From NCBI RefSeq assembly GCF_008329945.1, contig NZ_CP035807.1, positions 2,914,001 to 2,978,000 on the forward strand: a DNA stretch of 64,000 nucleotides. Direction: 5' to 3'. Made by a program: the position numbers and the translations under genes. How positions within the stretch are numbered: position 1 is the first letter of the stretch; each line of letters begins with the position of its first letter. This document shows, one piece after another, positions 9,742-18,966 of the stretch. The notes beneath the pieces are model-generated. The model saw only the letters and a list, made by a program, of their open reading frames with translations. It did not search any database and had not been told where the DNA came from. The DNA comes from Thiospirochaeta perfilievii (lineage in GTDB: Bacteria > Spirochaetota > Spirochaetia > DSM-2461).

Positions 9742-11037
9742 TTGATAAGAGTAGAAGGTCCAGATAATAATAGAGTTCAAAGAGAGTATATATGTCATGT
9801 TCTATTTAATGAGATCCTAGGTATAGAGTATACATTTACACCTTCTAATAAAGATTCCTGGACAATAGGCTTTGATAATGGACTTATAATAATTCCAGAT
9901 TTACTTAAGGATAAGTATAACAAAGAGGATATACCCAAGGTAGTTAACTTTTATGAACTTCCATTTACTCCTGAAAAAGATATTCCTGGAATATTTACCC
10001 ATGGAGAGTATAATAGAAGTGGTAATGTAGTAACCCTTCCCATAGATATCTTCTCCTCTAGCTTTTTTATGTTAAGTAGGTGGGAAGAGTCGGTTTTAAG
10101 TGATTTAGCACCAAATGGACGTTTCTCGGCTACCGATAGCCTTTCATATAAAAATAACTTTTTAGATCGACCAGTAGTAAATGAGTATATAACCTGGATA
10201 TGGAATATTTTAGTTGAATTAGGTTACTCATCAATTAAAGAAGAGAAGAATTGGGAACTAGTAACAACCCATGATATTGATATGATTAGATTTCACCGAG
10301 TTAAAAGGTATTTAGGCGATATTGTTAAACACGCCTCCATCAAAAGATTTTTAGGTAGATTAATGTTACTTGGAAGTAATCCCTGGGATAGTTTTGATTG
10401 GATAATGGATCTGTCAGAGAGGGCGGGGATAAAGTCTCATTTTTATCTTTTAGTAGGTGGAAAGGATAGAATGGATAGGGATTTTAATCTTAAAGACCCA
10501 CTAATTAGAAATATTATAGACAAAATTAAGAGAAGAGGTCATATAGTTGGTATACATCCATCATATAGTTCCGCTATAGAGAAAAAACAGTGGCTTCTTG
10601 AACTAGATAAAGCAAAAACTTTTACAAATTGTAATATTGTTGAGGGCCGGCAACACTATTTAAGATGGCTCCCCAAATCTACTCTGACTATGTGGGAAGA
10701 GGGGAATATGGAGCTTGATTCAACACTTGGCTATCATAATGCTCCAGGTTATAGGTGTGGTACTGGTAATATATTTACACTATTTAACTTAGAAAAAAAT
10801 AGACCTTCTACTGTAAAGGAGCGGCCTCTTATATTTATGGATGGTACTTTTAGAGACTACTTAAAAGTTACACCAGAGAAGAGCCTAGACTACTTTAAAC
10901 TCTTTAAAGAGAAATCCGTTAAGTATTCAATGCCCCTAACTATTTTATTCCATAATTCTAGTTTTGATAGACTTACTTGGGCTGGTTGGGACTCTTTATA
11001 TACTTCTATATTAAATCTATCGGGGGGAAAAAAATGA
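9742..11037 (+). CDS. Polysaccharide deacetylase-like protein
   Basis: 431 aa. The N-terminal domain (about 1-150) is typical of the longer deacetylase-like proteins found in polysaccharide clusters. The C-terminal domain looks like the NodB/CE4 fold: THDIDM (residues near 175) supplies the metal-binding Asp pair, and GIHPSYSS near 275 supplies the His region. This suggests removal of acetyl groups from the glycan or a precursor, but catalysis is not proven. TTG start after AAAGGG at about 9730. Its TGA overlaps the next ATG (ATGA at 11034-11037). Confidence 0.7.
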   Translation: MIRVEGPDNNRVQREYICHVLFNEILGIEYTFTPSNKDSWTIGFDNGLIIIPDLLKDKYNKEDIPKVVNFYELPFTPEKDIPGIFTHGEYNRSGNVVTLPIDIFSSSFFMLSRWEESVLSDLAPNGRFSATDSLSYKNNFLDRPVVNEYITWIWNILVELGYSSIKEEKNWELVTTHDIDMIRFHRVKRYLGDIVKHASIKRFLGRLMLLGSNPWDSFDWIMDLSERAGIKSHFYLLVGGKDRMDRDFNLKDPLIRNIIDKIKRRGHIVGIHPSYSSAIEKKQWLLELDKAKTFTNCNIVEGRQHYLRWLPKSTLTMWEEGNMELDSTLGYHNAPGYRCGTGNIFTLFNLEKNRPSTVKERPLIFMDGTFRDYLKVTPEKSLDYFKLFKEKSVKYSMPLTILFHNSSFDRLTWAGWDSLYTSILNLSGGKK

Positions 11038-12125
11038 AAAAGGTACTTTTAGTATCTCCATATCCATACTCTAAAACAGGACGAGGTATGGATGTTTTAA
11101 CAGAGTGTTTTGAAGAAGAGGATTGGGATACTAACCATTTAAAGTTTCCAAACGTCTTTTATTCTGTAAATAAATCAAACTCTTTTGATACTAAGGTTAC
11201 AGAGTTTACCTCTAAAAAAGCCCTTATTCCATATGTTGATGGTTTTATGAAGTGGTTTCCAAGGTTTTTATTTAACATAATGGTAAAGTATCAGCAGAAA
11301 AAAGCGAGTTTTATAGATTTTAGTAAATACGACTATGTTGTATTAGAGAGTGGTAAACCCCTCTTTCTATTAGATAAAATCCCCCATAAGACTAAAATTA
11401 TATATAGACAATCAGACTCTGTTCGGCATGTACTAGGGAAAAACAGATACTATATCGCCCTTGAGGATAAAGTTTACAGTAGAGCAACAAAGATTATTGT
11501 AGTAAAGGATAGATTTAAAAATTTACTAGATAGCCAGACACAAAAAAAGGTTAGGGTTATAAGAAATGGCTATTCATTTCCAAAGGATGTTAATCTTTCT
11601 AATCCATATAGGGGAGATAGAAAAAACGCTATATATGTTGGTTTAACTAAACTAGATGCTCCAACATTAAAAAGTATCTGTTTAAAAAATGATAATCTTG
11701 ATGTTCATATATTTGGAAACTGTATTACCCCCTGGGATCTAAAAAAACTAAATAAAATTGAGAATTTTTATTACCATGGGTTTGAACCTAGGGATGTCTA
11801 CCTTTCATATATAAAATACGCAGATGTAGCAATTTTTCCATTTAAGCCATGGGATGCTATGGAGTGGGTTGGTTTTACTTCTAAATACCTAAACTTTATG
11901 TATTTTAAGCTTCCTGTTGTTTCATATTTAACAGGTGAATTAAGCGAGTTTGATGGTATGGGTGTTCTATTTCCTAAAGATGCGGAAGAGTTTGCAGTTA
12001 TGGTTAAGGATGTTATAGAGAGGGGCGAGAAGGTTGATTCTAAAATTGACTTTCATTTCTATTCCCATCCACAGAGAAAAAAAGAGTATAAAGAGTTTAT
12101 AAAGGAGTGTGAAAATGGAGACTGA
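11034..12125 (+). CDS. Glycosyltransferase, possibly GumK-like
   Basis: 363-residue glycosyltransferase. I choose the ATG at 11034 because a GGGGGG-rich Shine-Dalgarno sits at 11022-11027 and the start overlaps the previous stop as ATGA; an upstream in-frame start at 10977 lies inside the deacetylase gene. The central segment IYRQSDSVRHVLG followed by ALEDKVYSRA and IVVKDRF resembles GT70 glucuronosyltransferase GumK, and SKYLNFMYFKLPVVSYL is a donor-site-like region near residue 290. The family assignment is tentative; a cytosolic glycosyltransferase of GT-B fold is the safer statement. Confidence 0.65.
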   Translation: MKKVLLVSPYPYSKTGRGMDVLTECFEEEDWDTNHLKFPNVFYSVNKSNSFDTKVTEFTSKKALIPYVDGFMKWFPRFLFNIMVKYQQKKASFIDFSKYDYVVLESGKPLFLLDKIPHKTKIIYRQSDSVRHVLGKNRYYIALEDKVYSRATKIIVVKDRFKNLLDSQTQKKVRVIRNGYSFPKDVNLSNPYRGDRKNAIYVGLTKLDAPTLKSICLKNDNLDVHIFGNCITPWDLKKLNKIENFYYHGFEPRDVYLSYIKYADVAIFPFKPWDAMEWVGFTSKYLNFMYFKLPVVSYLTGELSEFDGMGVLFPKDAEEFAVMVKDVIERGEKVDSKIDFHFYSHPQRKKEYKEFIKECENGD

Positions 12126-12684
12126 ATATTTTATTCATGAGTCTAGTTATGTTGATGACGGGTGTAAAATAGGTCCTGGAACCAAAATATGGCATTTTAC
12201 ACATATTATGCCAAATAGTGTTATTGGGGAAAACTGTTCCATAGGTCAAAATGTAAATATTGGAAGTAAGGCAATAATTGGTAATGGTGTTAGAATTCAA
12301 AATAATGTCTCTGTATACGATGATGTAATATTAGAAGATGATGTTTTTTGTGGCCCATCATGTGTTTTTACTAATGTGATCAATCCTAGAGCTTTTGTTC
12401 AGCGAAAAAATGAATACTTGGAAACTCGGGTTAAAACTGGGGCATCAATTGGCGCTAATGCAACAATAGTTTGTGGTGTTACCCTAGGGGAATTCTCTTT
12501 TATCGGTGCTGGTAGTGTTGTTACAAAAAATGTACTACCCTACGCTTTAATGTATGGTAATCCAGCTAGACAACATGGTTGGATATGTAAATGTGGTGAG
12601 AAATTACCTAAGAACTTAAAATGTGAATCATGTGGTGTTATCTATAAAAATGATGGTAACACTATCGATGTAAAAAATAGTTAA
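12115..12684 (+). CDS. WbpD/WlbB-like sugar N-acetyltransferase with zinc ribbon
   Basis: Left-handed beta-helix acyltransferase of about 189 aa with hexapeptide repeats throughout (for example VIGENCSIGQNVNIG) and a loop NPRAFVQRKNEY typical of UDP-2-acetamido-3-amino-glucuronate N-acetyltransferases (WbpD/WlbB). The C-terminus, CKCGEKL then CESCG, is a small four-cysteine zinc-ribbon-like tail. The ATG at 12115 is preferred over the GTG at 12109 because AAAGGAG at 12101-12107 is spaced 7 bases from it. Its usual partners (dehydrogenase and aminotransferase) are not in this window. Confidence 0.8.
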   Translation: METEYFIHESSYVDDGCKIGPGTKIWHFTHIMPNSVIGENCSIGQNVNIGSKAIIGNGVRIQNNVSVYDDVILEDDVFCGPSCVFTNVINPRAFVQRKNEYLETRVKTGASIGANATIVCGVTLGEFSFIGAGSVVTKNVLPYALMYGNPARQHGWICKCGEKLPKNLKCESCGVIYKNDGNTIDVKNS

Positions 12685-13212
12685 ATGAATAGGGCTCTAT
12701 TTTTAGATAGGGATGGAATAATCATAAAAGATGTATCCTATCCCCATAAGATTGAAGATCTTATTATTAATAATGAAATTATACCTTATTTAAAACATTT
12801 TTTAGAGCTTGGTTTTAAACTTATTATTGTTACAAATCAAGCAGGTATCTCTAAGGGAAAGTTTACTATGGATCAGTATAAAGAGTTTCAAAAAGAGCTG
12901 ATTAATAGATTATCATTTTTAGGAGTATATATAACTGATACCTACTTCTGTCCATATCATAAAGATGGGGTTGTAGAGCCCTTTAATGTGGACTCTTATG
13001 ATAGGAAACCAAAGCCAGGAATGTTTTTAAAGGCAGCTAAAGATCATAATATTGATATTAGTAGGTCGTTTATGATTGGTGATAAGTTTAGTGATATAAT
13101 AGAACTTGAGTCACTTAAGTGTTATATTTTAGAGAGTGAGTATAATAGGGGAGAACCTGGTACTTATACTACAGTAGATGATATTTTTTGGGAGATAAAT
13201 AGTGAGTTATAA
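12685..13212 (+). CDS. gmhB: D-glycero-D-manno-heptose-1,7-bisphosphate phosphatase GmhB
   Basis: HAD-superfamily phosphatase, 175 aa, that removes the C7 phosphate of heptose bisphosphate in ADP-heptose synthesis. The nucleophile motif LFLDRDGIIIKD is at residues 5-16, VTNQAGISKG at about 49-58, RKPKPGM at about 110 and MIGDKFSD near 130. The zinc loop has CPYH, but the usual downstream Cys-x-Cys before RKPKPG reads as DSYD, so the zinc site may be incomplete. It starts directly after the previous stop and overlaps gmhA by 11 bases, within a three-gene heptose set. Confidence 0.85.
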   Translation: MNRALFLDRDGIIIKDVSYPHKIEDLIINNEIIPYLKHFLELGFKLIIVTNQAGISKGKFTMDQYKEFQKELINRLSFLGVYITDTYFCPYHKDGVVEPFNVDSYDRKPKPGMFLKAAKDHNIDISRSFMIGDKFSDIIELESLKCYILESEYNRGEPGTYTTVDDIFWEINSEL

Positions 13213-13792
13213 CGAAATTATTTTACAACGGTTAGGTGAATCCTCATCAGTTAAAAAAAAGATGGTAGAGTCTACCAAAATAATAGAATCTATAAACACT
13301 AGTGTTAAAATTATACTAGATAGTTATAAAAATTGTGATGGATCAATATTTTTTGCAGGAAATGGCGGGAGTGCAGCGGATGCACAACATTTAGCTGCAG
13401 AACTTGTTGGACGGTTTTATTTAAATAGAAAATCATTAAAGGCTGAGGCTATTACTGTAAATACTTCAACTATTACAGCTGTTGCAAACGATTATGGTTA
13501 CGATAATATCTTTTCAAGGGCAATAGAGGGTAAGGGTCGTAAAGGTGATGTCTTTGTAGGCATCTCAACTAGTGGAAACTCAAAAAATATTGTAAATGCA
13601 GTTAAACTCTGTAAAGAAATAGGTATTAAAACAATAGGTTTTACAGGAGAAAATCTTGGAATAATGGATGATATTTGTGATGTAATGGTTAAAATACCAT
13701 CCTCGAATACACCAAGAATACAAGAAGGTCATATCCTTGCCGGGCACATTATATGTGAATTAGTAGAGAAGGAGATGTTTCCTAATGTTTAA
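13202..13792 (+). CDS. gmhA: Phosphoheptose isomerase GmhA
   Basis: SIS-domain enzyme, 196 aa, converting sedoheptulose 7-phosphate to D-glycero-D-manno-heptose 7-phosphate. Diagnostic segments are AGNGGSAADAQHLAAELVGR (residues about 51-70), STSGNS near 120 and RIQEGHILAGHIICE near 172. GTG start at 13202 with GGGAG a few bases upstream. It overlaps gmhB upstream and hldE downstream by 8 bases. Together with those two it provides most of the ADP-heptose pathway for a surface glycan core. Confidence 0.9.
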   Translation: MSYNEIILQRLGESSSVKKKMVESTKIIESINTSVKIILDSYKNCDGSIFFAGNGGSAADAQHLAAELVGRFYLNRKSLKAEAITVNTSTITAVANDYGYDNIFSRAIEGKGRKGDVFVGISTSGNSKNIVNAVKLCKEIGIKTIGFTGENLGIMDDICDVMVKIPSSNTPRIQEGHILAGHIICELVEKEMFPNV

Positions 13793-15197
13793 AACTATTA
13801 AAGAGTCCCTTAATTCTAGATTAAACTATCTAATTATTGGGGATGTTATGATTGATAAGTATATTTTAGGAGAAGTTAAAAGAATTAGCCCGGAAGCTCC
13901 TGTTCCTGTATTAAAGGTAAAAAATAAAAAACATAATCCAGGAGGAGCTGGAAATGTTGCTGTAAATATATCTGGATTAAACTCGGATGTTACAATTGTA
14001 GGTTTTACAGGGAGGGATGAATCCTTAGATCTTCTAAGTTTAGACTTAGAAGGTTATAAAAATATTGAACTTAGGCCTACAATTTGGTCTAGGAATACCA
14101 TAACTAAAACTAGACTAATATCTGGGCAGCAACAGATTGTAAGAATCGATGAAGAGGAGAGTTTTTCTCCTACAAGCTTGGAACTAGATAATCTTCTAAG
14201 TGATATTAATAATATAGATTTGTCTAATTTTAACGGTATTGTTTTATCCGATTATGCTAAGGGCGTCTGTTCAGATTCTGTGTGTCAAAATGTAATTAAA
14301 AGAGCTGCAAATTTAAATATACCAACAATAGTAGATCCAAAGGGGTCTAATTGGGAAAAGTATAAGGGAGCCACAGTTTTAACCCCAAACCTTAAAGAGG
14401 TTGGAGATGTTTATGGTATGGAGATACCTAATAATGATAGTGAAGTTGAAAGGGTAGGTCTGGAGCTTTTAAATAGATTTAACCTAACTAATATAATTAT
14501 AACAAGAAGCGAAAAAGGGATGACCCTTATAAATAGGAATACAACTGAACATTTTCCTACAATGGCTAAGGATGTATTTGATGTTTCTGGTGCTGGTGAT
14601 ACGGTTGTAGCAGGTGTAATAAGGTTTCTAACAGCGGGTTTAGATATAAAAGATGCAATTAATATAGCTAACTTTGCTGCGGGTATTGTTGTTGGACATG
14701 TAGGTACCTGGCCAATAAAAATGGAAGAGTTATTGGAAAAATCATCGGATAGTAAAACCCTTAACAGCACTATTATAGACCTTAAAAAGAACCACAAAAA
14801 AATTGTTTTTACCAATGGTTGTTTTGATCTACTACATCCAGGCCATGTAGATTATATGCAGAAGGCTAAAGAACTTGGGGATTATCTAATAATTGGACTT
14901 AATTCCGATGAGTCTGTTAGAAGATTAAAGGGTAAAGATAGACCTGTTAATAGTGAACAAGTTCGTAAAACTATGTTAGAAGCCCTAGGTTGTGTAGATG
15001 CTGTAGAGATTTTTAATGAAGATACACCTTACCAGTTAATTAAAAGGATTTCACCTGATATTTTAGTTAAAGGTGGTGATTATAATATAGAAGATATAGT
15101 TGGTCGTGAGTTTGCAAAGGAGACAAAGACAATAGAGTTTCTTGAAGGATTCTCAACTACTAGCTTAATAGATAGGATTAAACAAGCATATGTGTGA
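13785..15197 (+). CDS. hldE: Bifunctional heptose 7-phosphate kinase / heptose 1-phosphate adenylyltransferase HldE
   Basis: 470-residue fusion. The N-terminal ribokinase-like domain (about 1-315) has NPGGAGNVAVN near residue 45 and DVSGAGDTVVAG near 265, and phosphorylates heptose 7-phosphate at C1. The C-terminal nucleotidyltransferase domain (about 335-470) has FTNGCFDLLHPGH near residue 343 with the HxGH motif, plus GLNSDESVRRLKG, and makes ADP-heptose. Full length for the family. It overlaps gmhA and the GT9 gene by 8 bases each. The final epimerase HldD is not seen in this window, so the heptose may stay as the D,D form or hldD may lie elsewhere. Confidence 0.92.
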   Translation: MFKTIKESLNSRLNYLIIGDVMIDKYILGEVKRISPEAPVPVLKVKNKKHNPGGAGNVAVNISGLNSDVTIVGFTGRDESLDLLSLDLEGYKNIELRPTIWSRNTITKTRLISGQQQIVRIDEEESFSPTSLELDNLLSDINNIDLSNFNGIVLSDYAKGVCSDSVCQNVIKRAANLNIPTIVDPKGSNWEKYKGATVLTPNLKEVGDVYGMEIPNNDSEVERVGLELLNRFNLTNIIITRSEKGMTLINRNTTEHFPTMAKDVFDVSGAGDTVVAGVIRFLTAGLDIKDAINIANFAAGIVVGHVGTWPIKMEELLEKSSDSKTLNSTIIDLKKNHKKIVFTNGCFDLLHPGHVDYMQKAKELGDYLIIGLNSDESVRRLKGKDRPVNSEQVRKTMLEALGCVDAVEIFNEDTPYQLIKRISPDILVKGGDYNIEDIVGREFAKETKTIEFLEGFSTTSLIDRIKQAYV

Positions 15198-16278
15198 TAG
15201 AGGAAACAGTAGTTTAAGGTTTTTTGATAGATACTTGGGAATACCAATAGTTTTCCTATTAGGATTATTTCATTTTAAAAGGAAAAAACCAGAGAGATTT
15301 AATAGTGTTGGAGTTCTTGCTACAGCAGCTATTGGAGATACTCTTTTAATCTCCCCCATATTAAAGGATTTAAAAAAAAGATACCCAGGTTCCGACATTA
15401 CAATATTTTGTGGAAAAACAAATAAGGCTACATTTGAGATGGCACTACCTAGTTTTAAACTAGTTGTAATCCCTGTTAATAATCCCTTAAAAAGTCTAAA
15501 AATAATTAGATCAAATAGTTTTGATATCTTTATAGATTTTGGACCCTGGCCAAGGTTAAACTCTATTTTATCCTATTTTGCTAAATCTAAATACAGAGTT
15601 GGGTTTAAATCAATAAATCAACATAGGCATTTTGTTTATGATAAAGTTGTTGACCATTTGGATACTAACCACGAAATTGATAATCTTAGAAGAGTTGTTA
15701 AGGAGTTTGATGTAGTTTCTGAATCTATACCATCATTAGGGGATTCGACACCTAACTTAGAAAATCCCTATGTTGTTGTTCATATGTTTCCAAGTGGATA
15801 TAAGGCTTTTTATAAGGAGTGGAGTGACTATAAGTGGGTAAATTTAATTAATGGTTTAACTGATAATGGTATCAATGTTAAACTAACTGGAGCTCCAGTA
15901 GATGTAGAACCTTGTAATAGGATTGTTTCTAGTTGTAAAAATTCTAGTAAGATTGAAGTTCTAGCAGGCAAAACTAATTTAAAACAAGCTGGAGAAGTTT
16001 TACAAAAATCTACACTTGTTATTAGTGTAAATACTGGTATTATGCATATGGCTGCAGCATATAATAAATATGTTATAGGCCTACATGGACCAACATCACC
16101 CTTAAGGTGGGGACCTATATGTAATAACAAAACAGATTTTACTGCCACAACTAAGGGGGCAGGTTGTCTTCATCTAGGTTTTGAGTATGTTGTAGATGAT
16201 GTAAATTCCCTTGACTCAATAGATGAGTCTTTAGTGTTAGAAGAAGCTGTTAGGATATACAAGGGAGTATTATGTTAG
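15190..16278 (+). CDS. GT9 heptosyltransferase-like protein
   Basis: 362 aa, GT-B fold of ADP-heptose:LPS heptosyltransferase type. N-terminal segment LATAAIGDTLLISPILKDL (residues about 38-57) matches the family's acceptor-side loop, and the C-terminal NTGIMHMAAAYNKYVIGLHG then TSPLRWGP (residues about 275-305) is the ADP-heptose site pattern. A hydrophobic stretch near residues 16-27 may anchor it to the membrane. It follows the ADP-heptose genes, so heptose transfer to a surface glycan is a good inference. Overlaps hldE by 8 and the next gene by 7 bases. Confidence 0.85.
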   Translation: MCDRGNSSLRFFDRYLGIPIVFLLGLFHFKRKKPERFNSVGVLATAAIGDTLLISPILKDLKKRYPGSDITIFCGKTNKATFEMALPSFKLVVIPVNNPLKSLKIIRSNSFDIFIDFGPWPRLNSILSYFAKSKYRVGFKSINQHRHFVYDKVVDHLDTNHEIDNLRRVVKEFDVVSESIPSLGDSTPNLENPYVVVHMFPSGYKAFYKEWSDYKWVNLINGLTDNGINVKLTGAPVDVEPCNRIVSSCKNSSKIEVLAGKTNLKQAGEVLQKSTLVISVNTGIMHMAAAYNKYVIGLHGPTSPLRWGPICNNKTDFTATTKGAGCLHLGFEYVVDDVNSLDSIDESLVLEEAVRIYKGVLC

Positions 16279-17642
16279 GGAAAAAAAGGGTTAGTTTTTA
16301 CATTCCATATCTCTTTATCGCAGCCCTCTATTGGATATTTCACTTAAAGTATATGCCTGAATATTTAGATGATGCATGGACCCTATCCTGGGCATACCGT
16401 TTAATGAAATTCAACGACGTTACCGACTATGTTTTTGGTTATGTAAATACAAGGGGATCAATACTTTTTGGACGGGGGTATGCCTACTTTTATGGTATTA
16501 TTCTTGAACTTATTGGCTGGAGTAGATCAAACGCTGTAATTATATCTACTAGTTTAACTTGGTTAACAGCCTTTATCTGGTTTAAAATAACAGTAAATCT
16601 TGGTTATTCAAAAAAGATGGCAAAAATAGTTTCTATATTATTTCTAATTATGGAGATATATTTTGCTTTAGGTAATAAGTTAAGATCTGACTCTTTAGCA
16701 CTATGTATAATTAGCTTTGCATTTTATCTGTTTATTAAAAAACACTACTTTTTTGCAGGACTTCTATCTATTATAGCATTTGAAGTGCATGTTATATCCC
16801 TTACCTACTTTTTATATATATTGGCCTATTTAATATCTATTTTTAAAGATATGAGGGATAGACCTCTATTCTATGTAAAAGGTGCTATAGTTTTTTTACT
16901 TGGTGTATCTGTTGGCTTGGTGTATTACTTTTTTTTACAGAGAGAATATTTAGAATACTTCTTTTCCCAAACTACAAGTGAGATGGTAGGCCATACTTTT
17001 TACTCTTATTTTTGGAAGATGAAGTTTGCTTGGAGACATTTGCCTGAACTAGTAATAGTATTGGTCTCATTAATTATATTTTTTAAGAAGAAATTGTATA
17101 AGATTGATAGTTTTATACTTCCTTTTTTTATATGTACTATTCTATCCACATTTATATTTAGACGGGGAAATTATCACTATACAGCTTTTGTCTACCCTTC
17201 AGTTTTATTGTTAATAGCGTTTATTGTTACAAATATTAAACAGGAAAAAATATTTTGGATACTGCTACTATGTTATCTAATACCCCAGTACGGTTTTTTA
17301 TATTATACTAACCATAGTTTTAGTCAAAAAGAGTATGAAGCCTCTCTACAATCATCTATTCCCAAGGATGGAAGGTTTATATTGGGAAATCCCGGGGCTT
17401 GGTTTGCTCTTAAAGATAGGGAATTCCATGAATATGGATATTTTAAAAGGGGTAATCGAGAAGTCTATGAAGTTCCAAATGAGCTCTATCTTATAAGTAC
17501 TAAGGATTACAGAGATAACATAATGGATCAAAAAGAGTGGAATGATACATTTATGAAGGATTATTTAGAAGAAAAAGTTGACTCTTTCTCTACTTTTGAT
17601 GGTAATATAGTTGATATATTGCTACTAAAAAAAAGGAAATAA
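16272..17642 (+). CDS. GT-C type membrane glycosyltransferase (GtrC/ArnT-like)
   Basis: 456-residue membrane protein with about 10 hydrophobic segments, followed by a soluble C-terminal tail of about 100 residues. The first periplasmic loop has YLDDAWTLSWAY (near residue 30), the acidic pair expected in polyprenyl-phosphate-sugar-dependent GT-C enzymes. It is directly followed by gtrA-like and gtrB-like genes, the usual partners that make and flip the polyprenyl-linked sugar, so this is probably the periplasmic transferase of a three-part glycosylation module. The acceptor is unknown. Confidence 0.7.
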   Translation: MLGKKRVSFYIPYLFIAALYWIFHLKYMPEYLDDAWTLSWAYRLMKFNDVTDYVFGYVNTRGSILFGRGYAYFYGIILELIGWSRSNAVIISTSLTWLTAFIWFKITVNLGYSKKMAKIVSILFLIMEIYFALGNKLRSDSLALCIISFAFYLFIKKHYFFAGLLSIIAFEVHVISLTYFLYILAYLISIFKDMRDRPLFYVKGAIVFLLGVSVGLVYYFFLQREYLEYFFSQTTSEMVGHTFYSYFWKMKFAWRHLPELVIVLVSLIIFFKKKLYKIDSFILPFFICTILSTFIFRRGNYHYTAFVYPSVLLLIAFIVTNIKQEKIFWILLLCYLIPQYGFLYYTNHSFSQKEYEASLQSSIPKDGRFILGNPGAWFALKDREFHEYGYFKRGNREVYEVPNELYLISTKDYRDNIMDQKEWNDTFMKDYLEEKVDSFSTFDGNIVDILLLKKRK

Positions 17643-18038
17643 ATGCAAATAATTAAACAGGCCGCTAAATTTTCCATTGTTGGGCTTATAAATACTGGTA
17701 TAACAATTGGATCTATTTTTATTTTGACAAAAATATTTTCTGTAAATTATATAGTTGCAAATGCTATAGGTTATATTTTAGGTCTTATTAATAGTTTTTT
17801 TCTAAATAGGTCTTGGACATTTAAAAGTAGGGGTAAATTTAGATCCCAGGGATTAAGGTTTGTTCTTGTTTTTATAATGTGTTACACACTACAATTAGGG
17901 CTCTTAATAATCCTTAAGGAGAGATTATATATAAATGTCGATATATCTCAAATTATTGGTATGGTTTTTTACACAGGATTAAATTTTATCTTAAGTAAGT
18001 TTTTTACATTTAAAAAGGAGTCTTTATATGAAAGTTAG
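17643..18038 (+). CDS. GtrA-family membrane protein
   Basis: 131-residue protein with four hydrophobic segments and the GtrA family pattern: FSIVGLINTGITIG (residues about 9-22), NAIGYILGLINSFFLNRSWTF (about 39-60) and a C-terminal NFILSKFFTF. GtrA proteins are thought to flip polyprenyl-phosphate sugars across the inner membrane. The ATG directly follows the previous stop and its end overlaps the GT2 gene by 11 bases, so the three form one unit. Confidence 0.88.
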   Translation: MQIIKQAAKFSIVGLINTGITIGSIFILTKIFSVNYIVANAIGYILGLINSFFLNRSWTFKSRGKFRSQGLRFVLVFIMCYTLQLGLLIILKERLYINVDISQIIGMVFYTGLNFILSKFFTFKKESLYES

Positions 18039-18957
18039 TATTATAATTCCATGTTACAATGAAGAGGAAGTTATTTCACTAGCCTACCAACGGATTTATA
18101 AAGTTATGGAACGTATTAGTTATCAATATGAAATAGTTTTAGTTAATGATGGTAGTAAAGACAATACTTATAACATATTAAAAGAGATATCTAGTAAGAA
18201 TGACACTGTTAAAGTTATTAATCTTTCTAGAAATTTTGGTCACCAGCCTGCAGTAACAGCTGGTATTGAGCTATGTAGTGGGGATATTGCCATAATAATG
18301 GATGCAGATATGCAGGATCCTCCAGAACTAATACCAGATATGATAGATGTCTATTTAAAAGAAGAAGCAAATGTAGTATATGCAGTTCGAGAGAGTCGTA
18401 AAGGGGAGTCCTTCTTTAAAAAAGTTACAGCTAAGCTTTTTTATAGGTTCTTGAATTCAGTTTCTGAAATAAAACTTCCATTAGACACTGGTGATTTTAG
18501 GTTAATTGATAGATCGGTAATTGAAGAGTTTAAAAAATTAAAAGAGAAAAAGACATATATACGTGGACTAATTACATGGGTAGGTTATAAACAGGTTCCA
18601 TTTTATTATAAAAGGGATCAAAGGTTAGCTGGAGAGACAAAATATCCTCTTTCCAAGATGTTAAAATTTGCTTCTAATGGCATTATGTCCTTTACTAAAA
18701 AACCACTTGAAATTGCCATCGGTTTAGGAACTCTAAACATAATAGTAGGAATTATACTAAGTGTATATGTATTTATCTCCCACTTTTCTAATAGTATAAC
18801 CACTGTCCCGGGTTGGGCCTCATTAATGATTGTTGTTATATTTTTTAGTGGAATACAGTTATTAAGTTTAGGTTTTATTGGTATTTATTTAGGAAGGGTT
18901 TTTGATGAAGTAAAGGATAGACCTGATTATATAATATCAGAGAAAATTAATTTTTAA
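18028..18957 (+). CDS. GT2 polyprenyl-phosphate glycosyltransferase (GtrB/DPM1-like)
   Basis: 309 aa. The N-terminal GT-A domain shows IIPCYNEEEV (residues 5-14), VNDGSKDNT (about 40-48), NFGHQPAVTAGIE and the DADMQDPPE metal site near residue 92. Two membrane segments lie at about 230-255 and 265-290. This is the GtrB/DPM1-like architecture, which transfers a sugar from a nucleotide donor to undecaprenyl phosphate on the cytosolic face. AAAAGGAG precedes the ATG. It partners the GtrA and GT-C genes just upstream. Confidence 0.9.
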   Translation: MKVSIIIPCYNEEEVISLAYQRIYKVMERISYQYEIVLVNDGSKDNTYNILKEISSKNDTVKVINLSRNFGHQPAVTAGIELCSGDIAIIMDADMQDPPELIPDMIDVYLKEEANVVYAVRESRKGESFFKKVTAKLFYRFLNSVSEIKLPLDTGDFRLIDRSVIEEFKKLKEKKTYIRGLITWVGYKQVPFYYKRDQRLAGETKYPLSKMLKFASNGIMSFTKKPLEIAIGLGTLNIIVGIILSVYVFISHFSNSITTVPGWASLMIVVIFFSGIQLLSLGFIGIYLGRVFDEVKDRPDYIISEKINF

Positions 18958-18966
18958 GGAAGAAGA

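Noticed and set aside
10977-11033. Earlier start for the GumK-like glycosyltransferase
   Set aside because: It lies inside the deacetylase gene; the ATG at 11034 has a strong Shine-Dalgarno and ATGA overlap.
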